A DNA stretch of 64,000 bases from Whalleya microplaca (taxonomy: Eukaryota; Ascomycota; Sordariomycetes; Xylariales; Xylariaceae), in NCBI GenBank assembly GCA_022497155.1, contig MU385715.1, forward strand, positions 1 through 64,000, in the 5' to 3' direction. Every line of letters starts with the position of its first letter. The stretch's first letter is position 1. The notes under the pieces were generated by a model. That model saw nothing but the letters and a program-made list of their open reading frames with translations, was not told the origin of the DNA and ran no database searches. Both the position numbers and the translations under genes were made by a program. Positions 38,764 to 51,800 of the stretch are shown in pieces.

Positions 38764-39839
38764 TTACCAGTCGACAGCCCACCCGTTCTGCTCCAGGAAT
38801 TCCTCACACGCCTCCTTGAGTGCGAGATTCGGGCGCAGCTCCTTAGGACTGAGCGGCTCTCGGGTCAAAGGATCGGTAGGGTGTCTTCGGAGGTGCTCTT
38901 CGATAGAGGCTCGCTCGTACGATTTGCCGGTCTTGGTCTGCGCACCACCAACCGCGTTAGCTAGCTAGCTACCTCCCTACCTCAAACTCTCCCACAGTGA
39001 CATAGACGTAGACATATAAACATAAAAATGAGAAAGGCGTAGAAGAATTGTTCGCGACTACTTACCACCACGGGGTCGACCATGATGCCGAAGCTGATGT
39101 CGTCGATGGCCCAGTCGGGGACCTCGCGCCTCCTGTCGGCGTCGGCGCGGGCGCGCTCGAACGTCGCGCGCAGGAGCGCGATCTTGCCGTCCCACTCCTC
39201 CTGCACCTGGCTCCTGTCGAGGTCGGTGTGGCACGAGTTGACCATGTCGTCGCGCTCGCGCATCATGAGGGCGACGACGTCGGCCTCGAGCTCCTGGCCG
39301 TCGCGCGCGCGGCGGCGCTCGCGCTCCTCCCAGCGGTACTTTTTACAGGACAGCACCTGTGCGGTCACGCGCCCGAGCGACTTGTCATTAGTTTCGACGC
39401 ACAGGCGGTGCGCGCGCAGCGCGTTCTCCAGCGCCGTGTCCGTGTCCCGGATCGCCAGCTGGCACTGCGACAGTACGTAGTACGCCTTCATGTTGTTGCT
39501 GCTCAGCTTCAGGCACGCCTGGCAGTCCGCGATCGCGGAGTCGTAGAGCCCGAGGCGGAGTCGCGCCATCGCTCGGTTCGAGTACAGGTAGGGGTTCGTG
39601 TCGTCTGCGATGATGCTGTCGCCGGGAGATGGGTATCCGTTAGCTGGTTGTGCCATGCTTGGTAGGGTAGGGTAGGGTAGGGTAGGGTAGGGTATGGCCT
39701 CAGGAATTCTGGATGGTGAGGGTTCGACAGTCACTCACGCTTTGGAATAGAGGCTCTCGGCAACAATGTAGTTGCCTTTCTGGAAGTTTTGGTTTCCATC
39801 CTCCTTCAGTTTTTCTGATCTTTCCGTGTCATTGGGCAT
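38764..39839 (-). CDS. CHIP: CHIP/STUB1-type co-chaperone E3 ubiquitin ligase, three exons
   Basis: Exons on the minus strand: 39839-39739, 39615-39066 and 38937-38764, giving 274 residues. CHIP binds the C-terminal EEVD tails of Hsp70/Hsp90 and ubiquitinates their misfolded clients in cytosol and nucleus. Three TPRs cover about residues 7-108. The two-carboxylate clamp is present as K12, N16, N47 and K77, with the same spacing as in human CHIP (K30, N34, N65, K95). A charged helical/coiled-coil segment spans about 125-197. The U-box spans about 204-272 (DISFGIMVDPVV then TKTGKSYERASIEEHL and DPLTREPL) and keeps P240, the equivalent of the Pro needed for E2 binding. The start is fixed by an in-frame TGA 12 nt upstream and an ACCATG context. 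Both introns are GT-AG with CTAAC branch sites. The length is near the 303 of the human protein. It is GC-rich and free of RIP, isolated between transposon deserts, with no neighbouring gene in the window. Confidence 0.95.
38938..39065 (-). other. Intron 2 of the CHIP gene
   Basis: 128 nt, phase 0: donor GTAAGT at 39065-39060, branch-site CTAAC at 38960-38956, acceptor GCAG ending at 38938. It splits the U-box between PVV and TKTGKSY. A CTAG tandem lies just upstream of the branch site. Confidence 0.93.
39616..39738 (-). other. Intron 1 of the CHIP gene
   Basis: 123 nt: donor GTGAGT at 39738-39733, branch-site CTAAC at 39643-39639, acceptor CAG ending at 39616. It interrupts an Ala codon in phase 2; joining gives YSKAIIADDTNPYLYSNR, the expected TPR1-TPR2 junction. 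It contains the GGTAG pentamer array. Confidence 0.93.
39661..39694. repeat. (GGTAG)6 microsatellite in CHIP intron 1
   Basis: Six complete GGTAG units and a partial one. In the transcript it is a CUACC repeat upstream of the branch site. It resembles, but is not, the TTAGGG telomere repeat. Confidence 0.95.
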
Positions 39840-40170
39840 GGTTATAGCACCTCAGCCAGAGAGATGCGCAGTAATCACTCGGTCGGGAAAGGAGGCAACA
39901 GATGCTAGGTAGTGCTGTTGATGTATTTATGTATGTATGTAGATATTTGAATTGAGTATCAAGTGTCGAGTGTCGAGTGACGAAGTGAATGGCAAGGGGA
40001 CGGTAACATTCAAGGCAAGCGGACAAAGAAGGAGGTCAGGCAATGGCCTCATGTGCACGTCACATAAAGGAGAAAGAACAATTATTGACAAGAAAAGCAG
40101 GCATATAAACCAGGCTGACTGGGACCTCTCTTGCCTGTGAGTCCCAGGAGGAAACTTATTATACTTGGTA

Positions 40171-40202
40171 TGTGATGATGTGGTGATGTGGTGATGTGGT
40201 GA
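40171..40202. repeat. (GATGTGGT)3 minisatellite
   Basis: Three 8-bp GATGTGGT units with a preceding GATGAT variant, in the CHIP upstream region. Confidence 0.85.
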
Positions 40203-40408
40203 GCGGTTTGTACAGTGAAGTAGCAGAACAGATATAAGAATAGCGACTTATCATTAGGAGGCATACGCCGTAGTTAGCAGTGTGGCTACAGAAATACAGA
40301 GAGTATTAGGTGTTCAGCCTTATTACCTATCAACCGGACAGCCCGGGCTCGGCCGGCTGGCGATCATGGCAGGTGATGGGTGAGTGATTCTCAGCCCATT
40401 TGTCAGGC

Positions 40409-40421
40409 GAAGCTTCGAGAA
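40409..40421. promoter_or_regulatory. Perfect three-unit heat-shock element
   Basis: GAAgcTTCgaGAA matches the HSF consensus of three inverted 5-bp nGAAn units exactly. It lies about 570 bp upstream of the CHIP start codon in the same unmutated island. Heat-shock-factor control would fit a chaperone-linked ligase, but binding is inferred from the motif alone. Confidence 0.55.
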
Positions 40422-40446
40422 CACAAAGATGCAGAAGACGGGGAGC

Positions 40447-40484
40447 ACAGGACACGGAACACGGAACACGGAACATGGAACAAA
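40447..40484. repeat. 7-bp ACACGGA-type tandem repeat
   Basis: CGGAACA is repeated at 7-bp spacing about four times, then decays (ATGGAACAAAGAACAC). The GAA triplets are spaced by 7, not by the 5 or 10 bp of heat-shock elements. Confidence 0.8.
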
Positions 40485-40690
40485 GAACACTGAGGTACAT
40501 AGGTACGCCTAGCGGCTTGGCTTTGTTGGTTATGCAACTGCTAGAAACCGTACGGCATGCAGCATGACGACTAGCTTCCCCCAGCCAAGGCCTCCATTCC
40601 CTATAAATGCCCCTGTAAGAGAACTTGTTAAATCTAGAGATTTGCTATTTCAATAGTAGGTAATTTTAATAGTAGTATAAAATACCTGCC

Positions 40691-42644
40691 ACGCCACACC
40701 GCTTTTTTAATAAAATAATTAAAAACGATTATTAAATTAATTATTAAAGGCTTTTAATCGCTTTTTTTATTAAATAAGCCTTTTATAATAAGATTATTAT
40801 AATTTTGTTATATTTTTTTAAAATTTTTATATTTATCACGGTACGTGGTAATTGCTAGAGATAAAGCTTTAATATTACTAGCTATTATATTAAAATCGCA
40901 AAATAAAAAAAAGGAATAAATTTCTTAAGTGTGCGTTAAAGAAATTCGTTTAAAAAAACCCCGCTAAGCTAACCCCGGTGAGTGACTAATGCTTATATAA
41001 GCCATATACTTATACCACAAATAGTCCGTGTAAACCGTGACTATATTACTTAATTATTTACTTAATTATTTATTAAGTTAATAATTACCGTAGCTTTTAT
41101 AACTTTCGCAACTTTAATTAATTTATTATTAAAAATATCCCCGATATTAAAATATAATTAATTTTTTATTACTATTACCTTTATTATTACCTTTATTATT
41201 AACTTTATTACTAACTTTATTATTATTAACTGGCAGCTATTATACCTTATTGCCGATTTAATAATTATTTAATAATATTTTCCGTTATTTTTTTTAGCGT
41301 TAAAGTTTTATATTTATAGCTTTTGCCACGTTATATTCCCTTTATTAAACCTTATTCCTTAAATCTTTATAAAACGCCTTTTTATAAACTACCGCGGCTT
41401 TAATTTTTTTATTAAATTCCGCGGCTTTATATTCGATATTAATTTTATAATATCTCGCGGGCTTATTTCGGCGGTAGTTACCTTAATTATTAACCTTATT
41501 ATTTTTTTAAGCTTTTATTATAAGCTATTTCGGCGGATCGAGCTAAGTAAAAAAAAAAGACTTAAGCTTAAGCTTAAAAAAAACGGGGATTTTATCGGCG
41601 CCCCTTAATTATTAACGCGCTTATAAAAGTAACTGGTCCGTTAAATAATCGTCTATAAAAATTCGAAACTATTGATAATTTTTAAATTAAAAAATCTAGT
41701 TCGTTTTAATTTAAACTTTATTTTAAATATTATTATAAATAAAAGTCCTTTTTAACGAGTAGCTTAATATCTAGTTTTTCTTTAATAAATTTAATATTAG
41801 TTGATATTTTATACTAATAAAAAATGCCGTTTTAAATCCGAAGCCGATATAAACATTTCGATGGAATAAAAGGAAAAAAGCGTAATACTAATAATTAATA
41901 TTAAAAGGCTTTATTATAAAAAATACTTAACTTTTTAATAGCTATAATTAAATAATATAAAAATATATTACTAAACTATTTGCGGCTAAATTAATCGTTA
42001 CGTTATTTAAAGTTATTATAAGCAATAAATTAACAGTAAATAATTTTTATATTAGTTATTATTTCTAAAAGAAACTAGTTAATTTTTAATAAATTAAAAT
42101 ATTCATTAATAATATAACTCTTAAGGTATTTATTATTCGATTTTATTAAAAATGTGGTCCGTACGTTAAGGTTAAAATAGTTTATAATATAATAGTTAGT
42201 TTATTTAATTCGAAAAAGTAAATAAGTTTTTTTTAATATTTTACGCAAGCCGGTTATTCGAATATAAATTTGTTAATAAGCTATTTTTAAGTTTTCTTAA
42301 ATTCTTTAACGCTAATTAAATCAACTATATATTTTTAATAAGTTAATATGCCTTTATAGGTATAAAGAATTTCGGTAGGAAGTTATTTTTAAAAAGGAAT
42401 TTTATTTTAACAACTAATATTATTAAGGTTTTAAAATTAATAATAATTATTACCTTAAAAGCTTTTTAAAGCTATAAAAACTATTTCTTTTTTTAGTTAT
42501 ACCTTAATTTCGATATCGAAAAAGACTTTTTTTAATTTAAACTACTTTCGGCTTAATTAAAGAATAATATTTTTATTAACGTAAAAAATGTAAATTAAAA
42601 ACTATATAAATAAAAACCGTGCTTTTTTTGCTTTTTCTAGTTAC
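40691..42644. other. Unassigned AT-rich RIP-mutated DNA right of the island
   Basis: About 1.9 kb with no readable gene. It contains a CCCCG-type direct repeat at 40958-40990 followed by a stretch that keeps several CA/TG words (to about 41045), a TTA/CCT microsatellite at 41158-41235 and an AAGCTT-rich palindromic tract near 41560. A basic Lys-rich frame near 41530-41610 has no recognised domain. The last five bases (GTTAC, 42640-42644) are the target site of element I. Confidence 0.55.
40958..40990. repeat. Tandem AACCCCG-containing units
   Basis: AACCCCGCTAAGCT is followed directly by AACCCCGGTGAGTGACTAA. In reverse complement it resembles the GCGGGGTTA/GGGGTCAC unit pair at 21321-21352, so both may be decayed ends of related DNA transposons. 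Confidence 0.45.
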
Positions 42645-42877
42645 TATTTTAAGATAAGGTGTCGGGGTAAAAGGGGTATAAAAAGTGCTACTTTATATTT
42701 AACTAATTAAAGGTAGTTAAAGTAACGAAATAAAAGAGTTACTTATAATAATAATAATTGAAAAAAGAGATGTGTTTATTATCGGCGTTAAAGCTATTTA
42801 AATTGTATATATTTTATTTAAAAATAAAAGAAAAAAACAAGCGATATATATATATTACGGCATATTAGCCTTATAAT
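42645..42877 (+). repeat. 5' LTR of I
   Basis: 233 bp, strongly RIP-mutated relative to solo LTR J (55973-56199, reverse complement). Confidence 0.88.
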
Positions 42878-45800
42878 ATCTTTTTTAAATTTTATTATAA
42901 ATATCCTTATTATAATAAAACCTAATTAATTAATATAAATGTAAAAAATATTTATTTTATTTACTTTTTAAAAGTTTTCGCCTTAGGTTTAACTGTCTTT
43001 TTTTATTTAATTTTATATACTTTTTAATAAACTTACGCCGTTTTATACGTTTTAATCGACTAGGCTTAACAAAAAAAAAGTTCTTTATTAATTAATAATA
43101 GCTATATATCTTTTATAGTCTGCCTAACTATTTTATTTTATAAGAAAAGTAAGCTATGGCTATTTTTTTTAGCGCGGTAAATTTATTTTTTATTTATTTA
43201 TATAGAGTATAAGCTTTTTTATTTTAATAAATAGCTTTTTATTATTCTTTTAAAAGGGGTTATGATTACTTAAGGTTTAAAATACTTATATAAGCTTTAT
43301 ATAATTTAAGCTAGCGTCGGGATATTTTTTTTGCTTTAAATAAACTAAAGGTAAAGGTAAGCTTAAGTTTGGGTTTTTATTTTAGTTTATTAAAGCTATC
43401 GGGTTAATTAATAATTCTATAAATTACTGTTCGCTTTATTTTTATAATCCAGCTTTTTATTTCTCGTTTTTTATTAATAGAATAAGGATTTTTATAAAGG
43501 CGAAAAAATATAATAAGGAAGCGAAAAAAGCGAAAGATTAAATAAGCTACCTAAAAGTTATAACTGAACTTATTTTATTATTATACTATTTAAATAAGTT
43601 TAATATAAATAGGAGTTATGTTATTTTATTAGATTTAAATTTAACGCAATCGATTAAAAATACCCCGAGTTTTCTTTTTATTACAAGTATTTATAAAATT
43701 AAACGAAAAAATAATGCAGGTTTTTACTAATATAACAACTAAAAAAAAGTAAGAGCTACTTTTCTTTTTAACGTTAATAACTATAAAGTTACGTAAATAT
43801 ATAAATGCCGTTAATATAAAAAACTAGAGGTTATTTAAAATAATCCGAAAAAAAATTAATCGTTAATTTAAATAACCTTTTAATTAAATTTTATAATAGT
43901 TTTAAAATAAACCTCCGTTTTAATAAGTCCTTTCTTAAAAGTAGTAATACTTATTTAAATTATAGCAGCTATAAAAATAATATCGTAATATTAACGTTTA
44001 TAATAAGCAAAAAAAACATTATATAAATTTAATACTTTATTTACCTTTTATTTATTTTTATCATAACTAAAAAAGACGTTTTAATTAAAAATAATTTTAG
44101 GTACTTTATCGCTTTTAATTAATAAGAAATCTGTTTTTAAAGAATTAATAATCTATTTAATCTTTTATTTTAAATATTATAGCTTATTTTTAATCTAAAG
44201 TTTAAATCCGTAAATTTTAATAAAAAAGTCGCGAAGCTAATTAATAATATAGAAATTAATATTAGCTGTTATAATAAATATATTAAAATCTAAAAGGGAA
44301 AGCTATTTTTATAAAGGCGAATTAGTAGGTAAGGTTATTTTAGCCTTATATTTAAGGTCGGAATTAGCCGTAAACTTAATTTTAGTTTCGTTTTTAGGTA
44401 TAGCTTTAAATTTAATATTAACTTTCGAAATAAGTTTAAGGTTTTTATAAGCCGTTTAATTAATTTTTTTATTTTTATTCCGGTTTTTATGCCTGTTTTT
44501 TAGGTGACTTTTTAAGCTATAATAACTATAACGATATCTTAATATATAAAAAGTAAGGTTTAAGGTATAATGCTATTACAATAAGCTAATATAAAACTAT
44601 AAGGTAACTTAATTAATTAATTAAAGATAATAAAGAGTGAGGGCAAAAAGTTAATAAATAGTTAGGTAAGAATTATTAATAAATTAGTGTAAAAAAAACT
44701 TTTTTACGTTAGGTTTTAATTTATAATAAATAATAATAAAATAAGAAGTTTTTTTATTTTTAATTAATTATTTAAATTTGTAATAAGTTAAATATTAAAT
44801 ATAGTAAGGTATTTAAGTCGTTATTGCTAATTTTGAAAGTCGGCTTGTTTAATTTAGTTTTAATACGTTTTTTAAGCTATTTATTATATTCTTTATTTAT
44901 TTTATCCTTATATTTATACCTTTTCTTTTTTTAATAATTATTAACTTAATTATTTATTATTTATTTTTGTTTTATAATATTTACTTAATTAATTATTTAT
45001 AGTTATATCGTAAGGCTTTTTATTATATAAGGGGTAAAAGGGAAAAAAAGGAACTTTTTTTTATAAAGCTTTTACGTAAGTTATTTATTCCTTTTTTCTT
45101 TATAAAAGGTCTTACGTTTAGGAGTTAAATTTCTTATTATAATAATATTAATCGAGAATTAAATAATTTTAAATGTTTTTATCGGGTTATAATAGTTTGT
45201 TAGAATTTAATAAATATTTAAGACAAAATGTATATCGGTAATTCTTTTTTTAAAATTTATAAAGTAAGTATTAAATCTTTACTATTTAATTAAGTAGAAT
45301 TTTATTAAAATAATTTTAGTTTTTATAATTTTTTTCGATTTTTTTATCCCGCTTTATTTTATTATTACTTCTTTTTTAAAATAAGTAAATTAGTTATATA
45401 AATAGCTAGGGATTTTTATTGTTTTTTATCGATTTATACCTTAATATTAAGCTTTTTTTACGTTTTAAGTCTGTTATTTTTAAGCGATCGAGAATTTTTA
45501 ACTCGATAATAAAAAATGTTAATTATATTTCTAGTTTTTATTTTAGTATTAAATTTAGTCGGTTTAATTTAAAGATTAAGAAAAATAAGCTATTATTTTT
45601 TAAAAGCTAATATAATAAATAAATTTATTCGGGTAAGTTTTTTTTTATTTAATATATATAATTTTTATTAATTAATATAACATAATTTAACTAGTAAATA
45701 TTAAACTTTTTAATAGTTTTAAAAAAAGTCGGTATTCTATTTAGGAATTTATAGTTTCGAAATTTTATTATCAAGATTAAATATAAAAGCTTATTTTAAA

Positions 45801-48800
45801 ATATATTAAGTATTTTAAAATAATACAATATTTTTTCGATTAACGATATCTTTTTTTTATCGAGATTTATAAAGTTAACCCTATTAGTAATTTAATATTT
45901 CGCTTAATTAAAAATTGCTATATATAATTTAAAGTTTTTATTTAAAAATATAGTATTTATAATAAAGTTTTTTGTCGGCTTTATAAAAATCGGTTTATTG
46001 GTTTTAAAAATAAGCGTTATAATAAAATATAGCTATTTTATAGATATCGATTAATAAAAAGCTAGTTTAAGGGTTTATATGGGAATTATATAATCGGTAT
46101 TTAAATAAATAAATGTTTATTCCGGGATAAGAAATATATATATATATTTGCGAATTTATCAATAAAGAGATTTTTTTTAATAGCGATATTAATTATAATA
46201 ATTTTAATTTAATAGGTTGTTTTAAAAGTAATATATATTTAAGCTAAATTACTAAAGAAATCTATCTTTTTTGCCGAGGTTATAAGCAGCTTTATTTATA
46301 GTTTATAATAGTTTTTTTATTTAATTAATTAGTTATATATTGAAATTTACGGTTATATTTTTTAATTTAAGCTTTTATTTATTACTTTTTTATATCTACT
46401 GTAATTTTATAATACTTTATTTTTATAAAATATTAATTTATATAAAACGTAAAAAAAATAATTTAATTTATTAATACTATTTTTTAAATATTCGATTATA
46501 GGTTTTTCGTTCCGTTAATAATATTCTAAATAGTTTAATTTTAATTATTCCTTTAAGTATTTTATTTTTTATAATTCTTTAATTTTTATTAAGTTTGATT
46601 TTTTTAGTTTAGCTATAAGTTACCGGGCTTTTTTATATATTTTTATTTTAATATACCGCATTATTATTTATTAGTTTAGCGTTTTTATCATTATTTTTTA
46701 TTTTATTATAGCTATTTAACTAATAGTTATTATAAGGTTTGCTAGGTTTTTAGTATTTTTTTATGTCTCGAATAAATTTTTTTAATCGATTAAAAGAGAA
46801 TATTTCTTATAATATTATTTTGTTTAATTTTTTAAGGAAAAATCTATTTTATTTTTGTTTTTTTATAATTCGATAAAGCTTAGTTTATTTATATTTTAGT
46901 TTTTTGTTTTTAAATATATCGATATTCCGTATTATATTATAAAATAAAATTAGGCTATTTTATTTTAATAGTTCTGACTGTTTTTTTAAAGGGTGTTGTC
47001 GATTATTTTATTCCGCCGCTTTTTTTTGTTTTTTTATTAAAACTTATACTACTTTTGCGACATTTTTGTTTTATTATTTAAATATTTTTATTTTTTTAAT
47101 AATAAGATTTTTCTTATTATAAATATCCGACTAATTAAGGATTTATTAAAATAATAAAATTATTTCAATCGGTATAATAGGTTTTTTATTATAAACTAAT
47201 TTATACGGTATAAATTTATAGTTTTATATAGACGTTTAATTCGTTTAAAATATAGTTTTAAGCCCTTTAATTTATAATTTACTAATTTCTTTTATTGTAT
47301 ATATAAGAGATTTTATAATCGGTTAATATCTTACTTTTATTTATTTTTATATCTGAAAATAATATACAGGTCTAATTTATATTTTAATATTTAGCTATAT
47401 AATATTTTTGGCTATTTCTACTTTATTTTTTAAGCCTTTATTATATTTAATCATTATAGGAATATTATAATTAATATAAATATAGTTTTAAAGGAATTTT
47501 TATATTTTAATTACTATAGTATTTTTTAGTGCCTTAGTTTTAGGCTACTTTAATAGTTTATTTCTTATTTTAATAGTAGCCAAATATTTATTATCGTTCG
47601 GGAAAAATTAAATATTAATAATTTAAATAGTTAGTAATTATTTTAGCGTTAAAAAAGTTTTTAATTTTTAAATCGTTTATTTATAAAAAGTTAGTATTTT
47701 AAATAATATTTAACGGCAGTTTCGATTTCTTAATATATCCCTTTTTTATAATAAAATTTAATTATTTTATTATAAGTTGATTTTTATTTTCGGTATATTT
47801 TAATTTTCGAATAATAGTTTTTACTAATACATTTTTGTTAATTAATATTATTAATAATATACTATTGGCTATATTTTTTATAAGGTTTTCGCTATAAAAT
47901 TCCTTTTTAAATTATATATTTAATAGCTTTATTCCGAAAGGTTATTTTTATATAATATTATTTCGTTATATTAAAACCTTATAGTCGATTAAATAGCTTT
48001 AAGGTATTAAAATATGTTATAATCTTTTAAGAAGTTTTAGACTAGTTTTTAGCAGGTATAAAATAATAAATAGTAGGGAGAATTCCGGTATTTCTTATAT
48101 TAGTTTATTTAATTAAGGTATTTTTATTATAAAAATATTAAGTTAAATATTAATAAAATTGTCGACTTTTTTTTATTAATTATTTAATTTATCGGATAGC
48201 TTTAATAGTTTACGTAATAGACTATCTATTATTTAATATCGTTTTTGAAAGATATGTTTTATTTCGAAATTAAGTATTTTAATAAAAACTATTTATTAGG
48301 TTAATGTTATGTTAAATAAACTAAAGAACTTATTATTTAATTAAGCGATTAAAGTTTTAGCATTAGTTTCGAAAATAAATTTTATATTATAAAGGTAACT
48401 TTACAATTATTAAAAAGATTTAATTGCCCCGAAATATTCTCGTTTTATAGTATTGTAATTAAGTTCTGGCTTTTTTTATATACCAGATTTAAATCTCGTA
48501 AATTAAATATATTTATTAATTTCTTATTTTAATATATATCCCTATTTAATATTTAACGTATTAATTTTAAACTAAATAATATATTTATTTATATAATCGA
48601 ATATAATTAAATAAGGTATATTAATTAATATTATTTTAAATTTATTTATAACTTATTATTACTTTATTTCTTATTTCTAATTTACGTTTTTCCGGAAAAG
48701 TTTTCTTAGTAATAAAGTAATTAATGCGTAATATACGATTTATATATAATAATAAATTGTAATTTTTAAGAATGCCTGTATTTTAGAAATATTATTATAA

Positions 48801-51800
48801 GGTATTTATTTTATAATTTTAATAATTTTAGTTTAATTAAGAAAATAACTATTAATATTATATAAATAGCTAATAATAACAGTAGCGTTTTTATATTAAT
48901 CGCTTTTTTTTATATTAGCTATAGTTCCTATTAGTTTAAAATTAAGTAAAATATTATTAATATTTTTTAAATATTTATAAATAAATTGTCTTATTTTTAA
49001 TGCGATTTTTTAATTATTATATTTCGTCTTTAGCTTTTGAATATTAATATTATCGAAAAATAGCTTACATTTATCGGGTATAAGGTCGAATAAAATCCGG
49101 GTAATAATATATAGGAATTATATTATTAAATTAGTCCTTTTTTATAGCAAAATTATTATCCGGAAAAGCCCGATCGGCGTCGAAAATGTAATATAGTTTT
49201 TATTAAATATAAATAATAATATTTGATTATATTTTAAAAAGAAATTTACTATAAAAATTATTATTTATATAATAAAATTTTCCGTAAATTTATTATAATT
49301 ATTTGGAAAAAAGGCGTTTTATATTTATATAGTATTTAGTTTTATTACCGAATTAATTAACCGAAGGCTTTTATTTTTTTAACTATAAATTAAGCGTTAC
49401 GGTATAAAGTATAGAATTTCTTTAATATTTTATTTTTAAGCCGATTTTATAAGATATTTAAGACCTATATCTTTAGTAGCGTTAAAATAGAAATTGATTT
49501 AGTTTATTATATATTATATAGTATTATTTTGATTTTATACGGAAGAAATATTTCTTCCCTAATTTAACTGATTTTTATAAAGTTTTAAGCTAATGTTATT
49601 TTTTATCGATAAAAAATTTCAATTAGTATTATTTTTTTTAATCTATAAGCTTTATATTTAATAGTTTTGTTTTAATAATATTTAAGTGTTTTTTTGTTAA
49701 TTTAATATCTCGCGATATAAAAGTAAAATGCGGAATGATATTTTTATATTTTTTATTTGTTTTAAATATATTTAGGGGTTTAAAATTCGGCTTCATATTT
49801 TATAATATTACTTATTTTTAATTAATCCACTTTAAAAAAACTATATTATTTAATTCGGTATTATTAACTGGGTAGATTTTTTATACTTTTAGTTTATATT
49901 TATATATAATTTAATTTCGTTTTTATAATATTTTTTTACAATATAATATTATATGCCGTATTACCTATCTGGATTTCTTTTTAATACCTTTTTATAGTAA
50001 ATTTAGTAAATAATTATTAAAGAATAAAGCTTATATTTAATTATTATTTTAAAGTATTTTATTAATAGTAATCTTTATTTATTTATTGACTTATTTTAAA
50101 TTTAAGCTATTTTAAATTATATTTTTAAATTTTATTAGGTTTATTATTGATATAATATTTTAAGGCTTTTATATACTATTAACCTAGCTTTTAATATCGG
50201 CAGCTATTAGTTTTCTAAAAGATTAACGATATCGGCTAAAGTTTATTTAACTAGCTTATTATATATAAGGGATATTATAATTTTAATGCTCCCGAAAAAT
50301 ATCGAAACTATTAATAAGCCTTTTTTAAGGTAAATTATTATATATAATTAAAAAATGAAATTAAGGCTAAAAAATAACGGAAATGCGGCTTTAAAGTTTC
50401 TAATTATATAGATCGGTAGTAATAAGTTATAGCGTATTAATTATATAGGTTTTTTAATTAAACTAAAGCTTTTAGTTTTATTATTTATTAATATATTAAA
50501 GCCGGATTACGTAATTTTAATTTTTCTCATAAATATTTAGTATTTAAAAATATATAATTATATAATAATACTTAATTAAATACCTATATTAATAACTATA
50601 GTAATTAAGTTTTTATATTTTTTAAAGCTAATCTTTATAGTTAATTAAGGTAATAATCGGATATATATTTTAATATCCCGGATAAATACCGGCAAAAATG
50701 TTATAATAATTTAAATAATATTACCAGGTATTATAGATATATTATTAATTAATATATTTATAAGGCTATTTTAAAATCTATTAGACATAAAAATTAGCTA
50801 TAATACACTTAATATGAAATTGGATTAAGATTACTGTTTTTATTACTATTAATTAATTATTTCGGCTAAAGGGATATAAATTATTTTATAAAGCTTCCGA
50901 TTTATTTTATTTATTTTACTAAATAAGTATTAAAATAATGTTTTACTAAATCTTATATAATATTTAATTAAATTATTTTATAAGACTTTAAATTTTTTTG
51001 CCGCATTTTTAGAGATTTGTTTTTGTTAATATTCCGAACTTAAAGCTAAGGCTAGTTAATTAGGTATAGTATTTTTTAATTTATTAGCTTAGGTTTATTT
51101 CGGCGTTTTTAGGACTATTAAAGGTGTAGGGTTTAGTTTTAATAGTATTTTATCGATTGTTTTTTTATAAATATATTGCTATTTATATTTTAATATTTTT
51201 TTAATATTAAGATATTAATTTTAATTTTAATTTTATATTAAGATAGCTTAATTACTATTTTATATATAAAATTCCCGTTTTTATTAATAGTTGGTTTTTT
51301 AGAAATAATTTTATAAATTTATAAGTTTATAAAAAGCGTTACTTTTTAGGCTTTTTATTTTAATACTATTAATTTTTAAATCTGTAGCTAGTATTATTTC
51401 CGGGTTACGATTTTATAAATTAACTATTAATTTAATAAAATTATAGTTTTATTTAAATTTTATATCTTTTTCGATTTTATTATATTTATAAAGGTAATAA
51501 TAAGCTAATTTCCGAATTTAAATACCGTATACCTTGATTTTATATAAGAATTATAAGCAGGCTTAAATAATATTTTTTTTATTTATTTTGCCTTTAGTAA
51601 TTATATGTTTAAAAAATAAGATATTTTTAATTTCGGGAATAGCTTAAAAATTTTTAATAAAATATCCCTTAAGTTAATTATTATATCATATTATATCGTT
51701 ACGACTTAATAACGTTATTAGGGAGTAAGTAGTAAAAAAGTGGCTTAGTTTTTTATAAAGGAAATAAATATCTCGATTATACCCCTGGAATAATATTAGT

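Larger units (their letters stand above)
39840..40690 (-). promoter_or_regulatory. Upstream (promoter) region of the CHIP gene, right part of GC island
   Basis: About 850 bp of unmutated DNA between the CHIP start codon and the RIP-mutated zone. No gene is supported here: the open stretches at 39829-40026, 39952-40140 and 40082-40264 are low-information frames. It carries several short tandem repeats, a perfect heat-shock element at 40409-40421 and a plus-strand TATAAATG at about 40602 that could be left from a lost neighbour. CA and TG become rare after about 40690. Confidence 0.6.

Noticed and set aside
38427..38807. 126-codon minus-strand ORF next to CHIP exon 3
   Set aside because: It overlaps exon 3 in another frame, has no recognisable domain and lies in the 3' flank. 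The in-frame U-box exon with consensus splice site explains the coding signal.
38422..38964. 180-codon and 85-codon plus-strand ORFs
   Set aside because: They are antisense shadows of CHIP exon 3 and its GC-rich 3' flank.
39048..39665. 205-codon and 132-codon plus-strand ORFs
   Set aside because: They are antisense shadows of CHIP exon 2, whose high GC leaves few stops on the other strand.
38982..39734. Intronless 250-codon version of the CHIP gene starting at 39734
   Set aside because: It begins inside intron 1, reads through the pentamer repeat, and runs into intron 2 losing the U-box. The spliced model restores TPR1 and the U-box with GT-AG sites.
40447..40484. Extended heat-shock element made of GGAACAC repeats
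   Set aside because: GAA units recur every 7 bp, which fits neither canonical 5-bp nor step-type 10-bp spacing.
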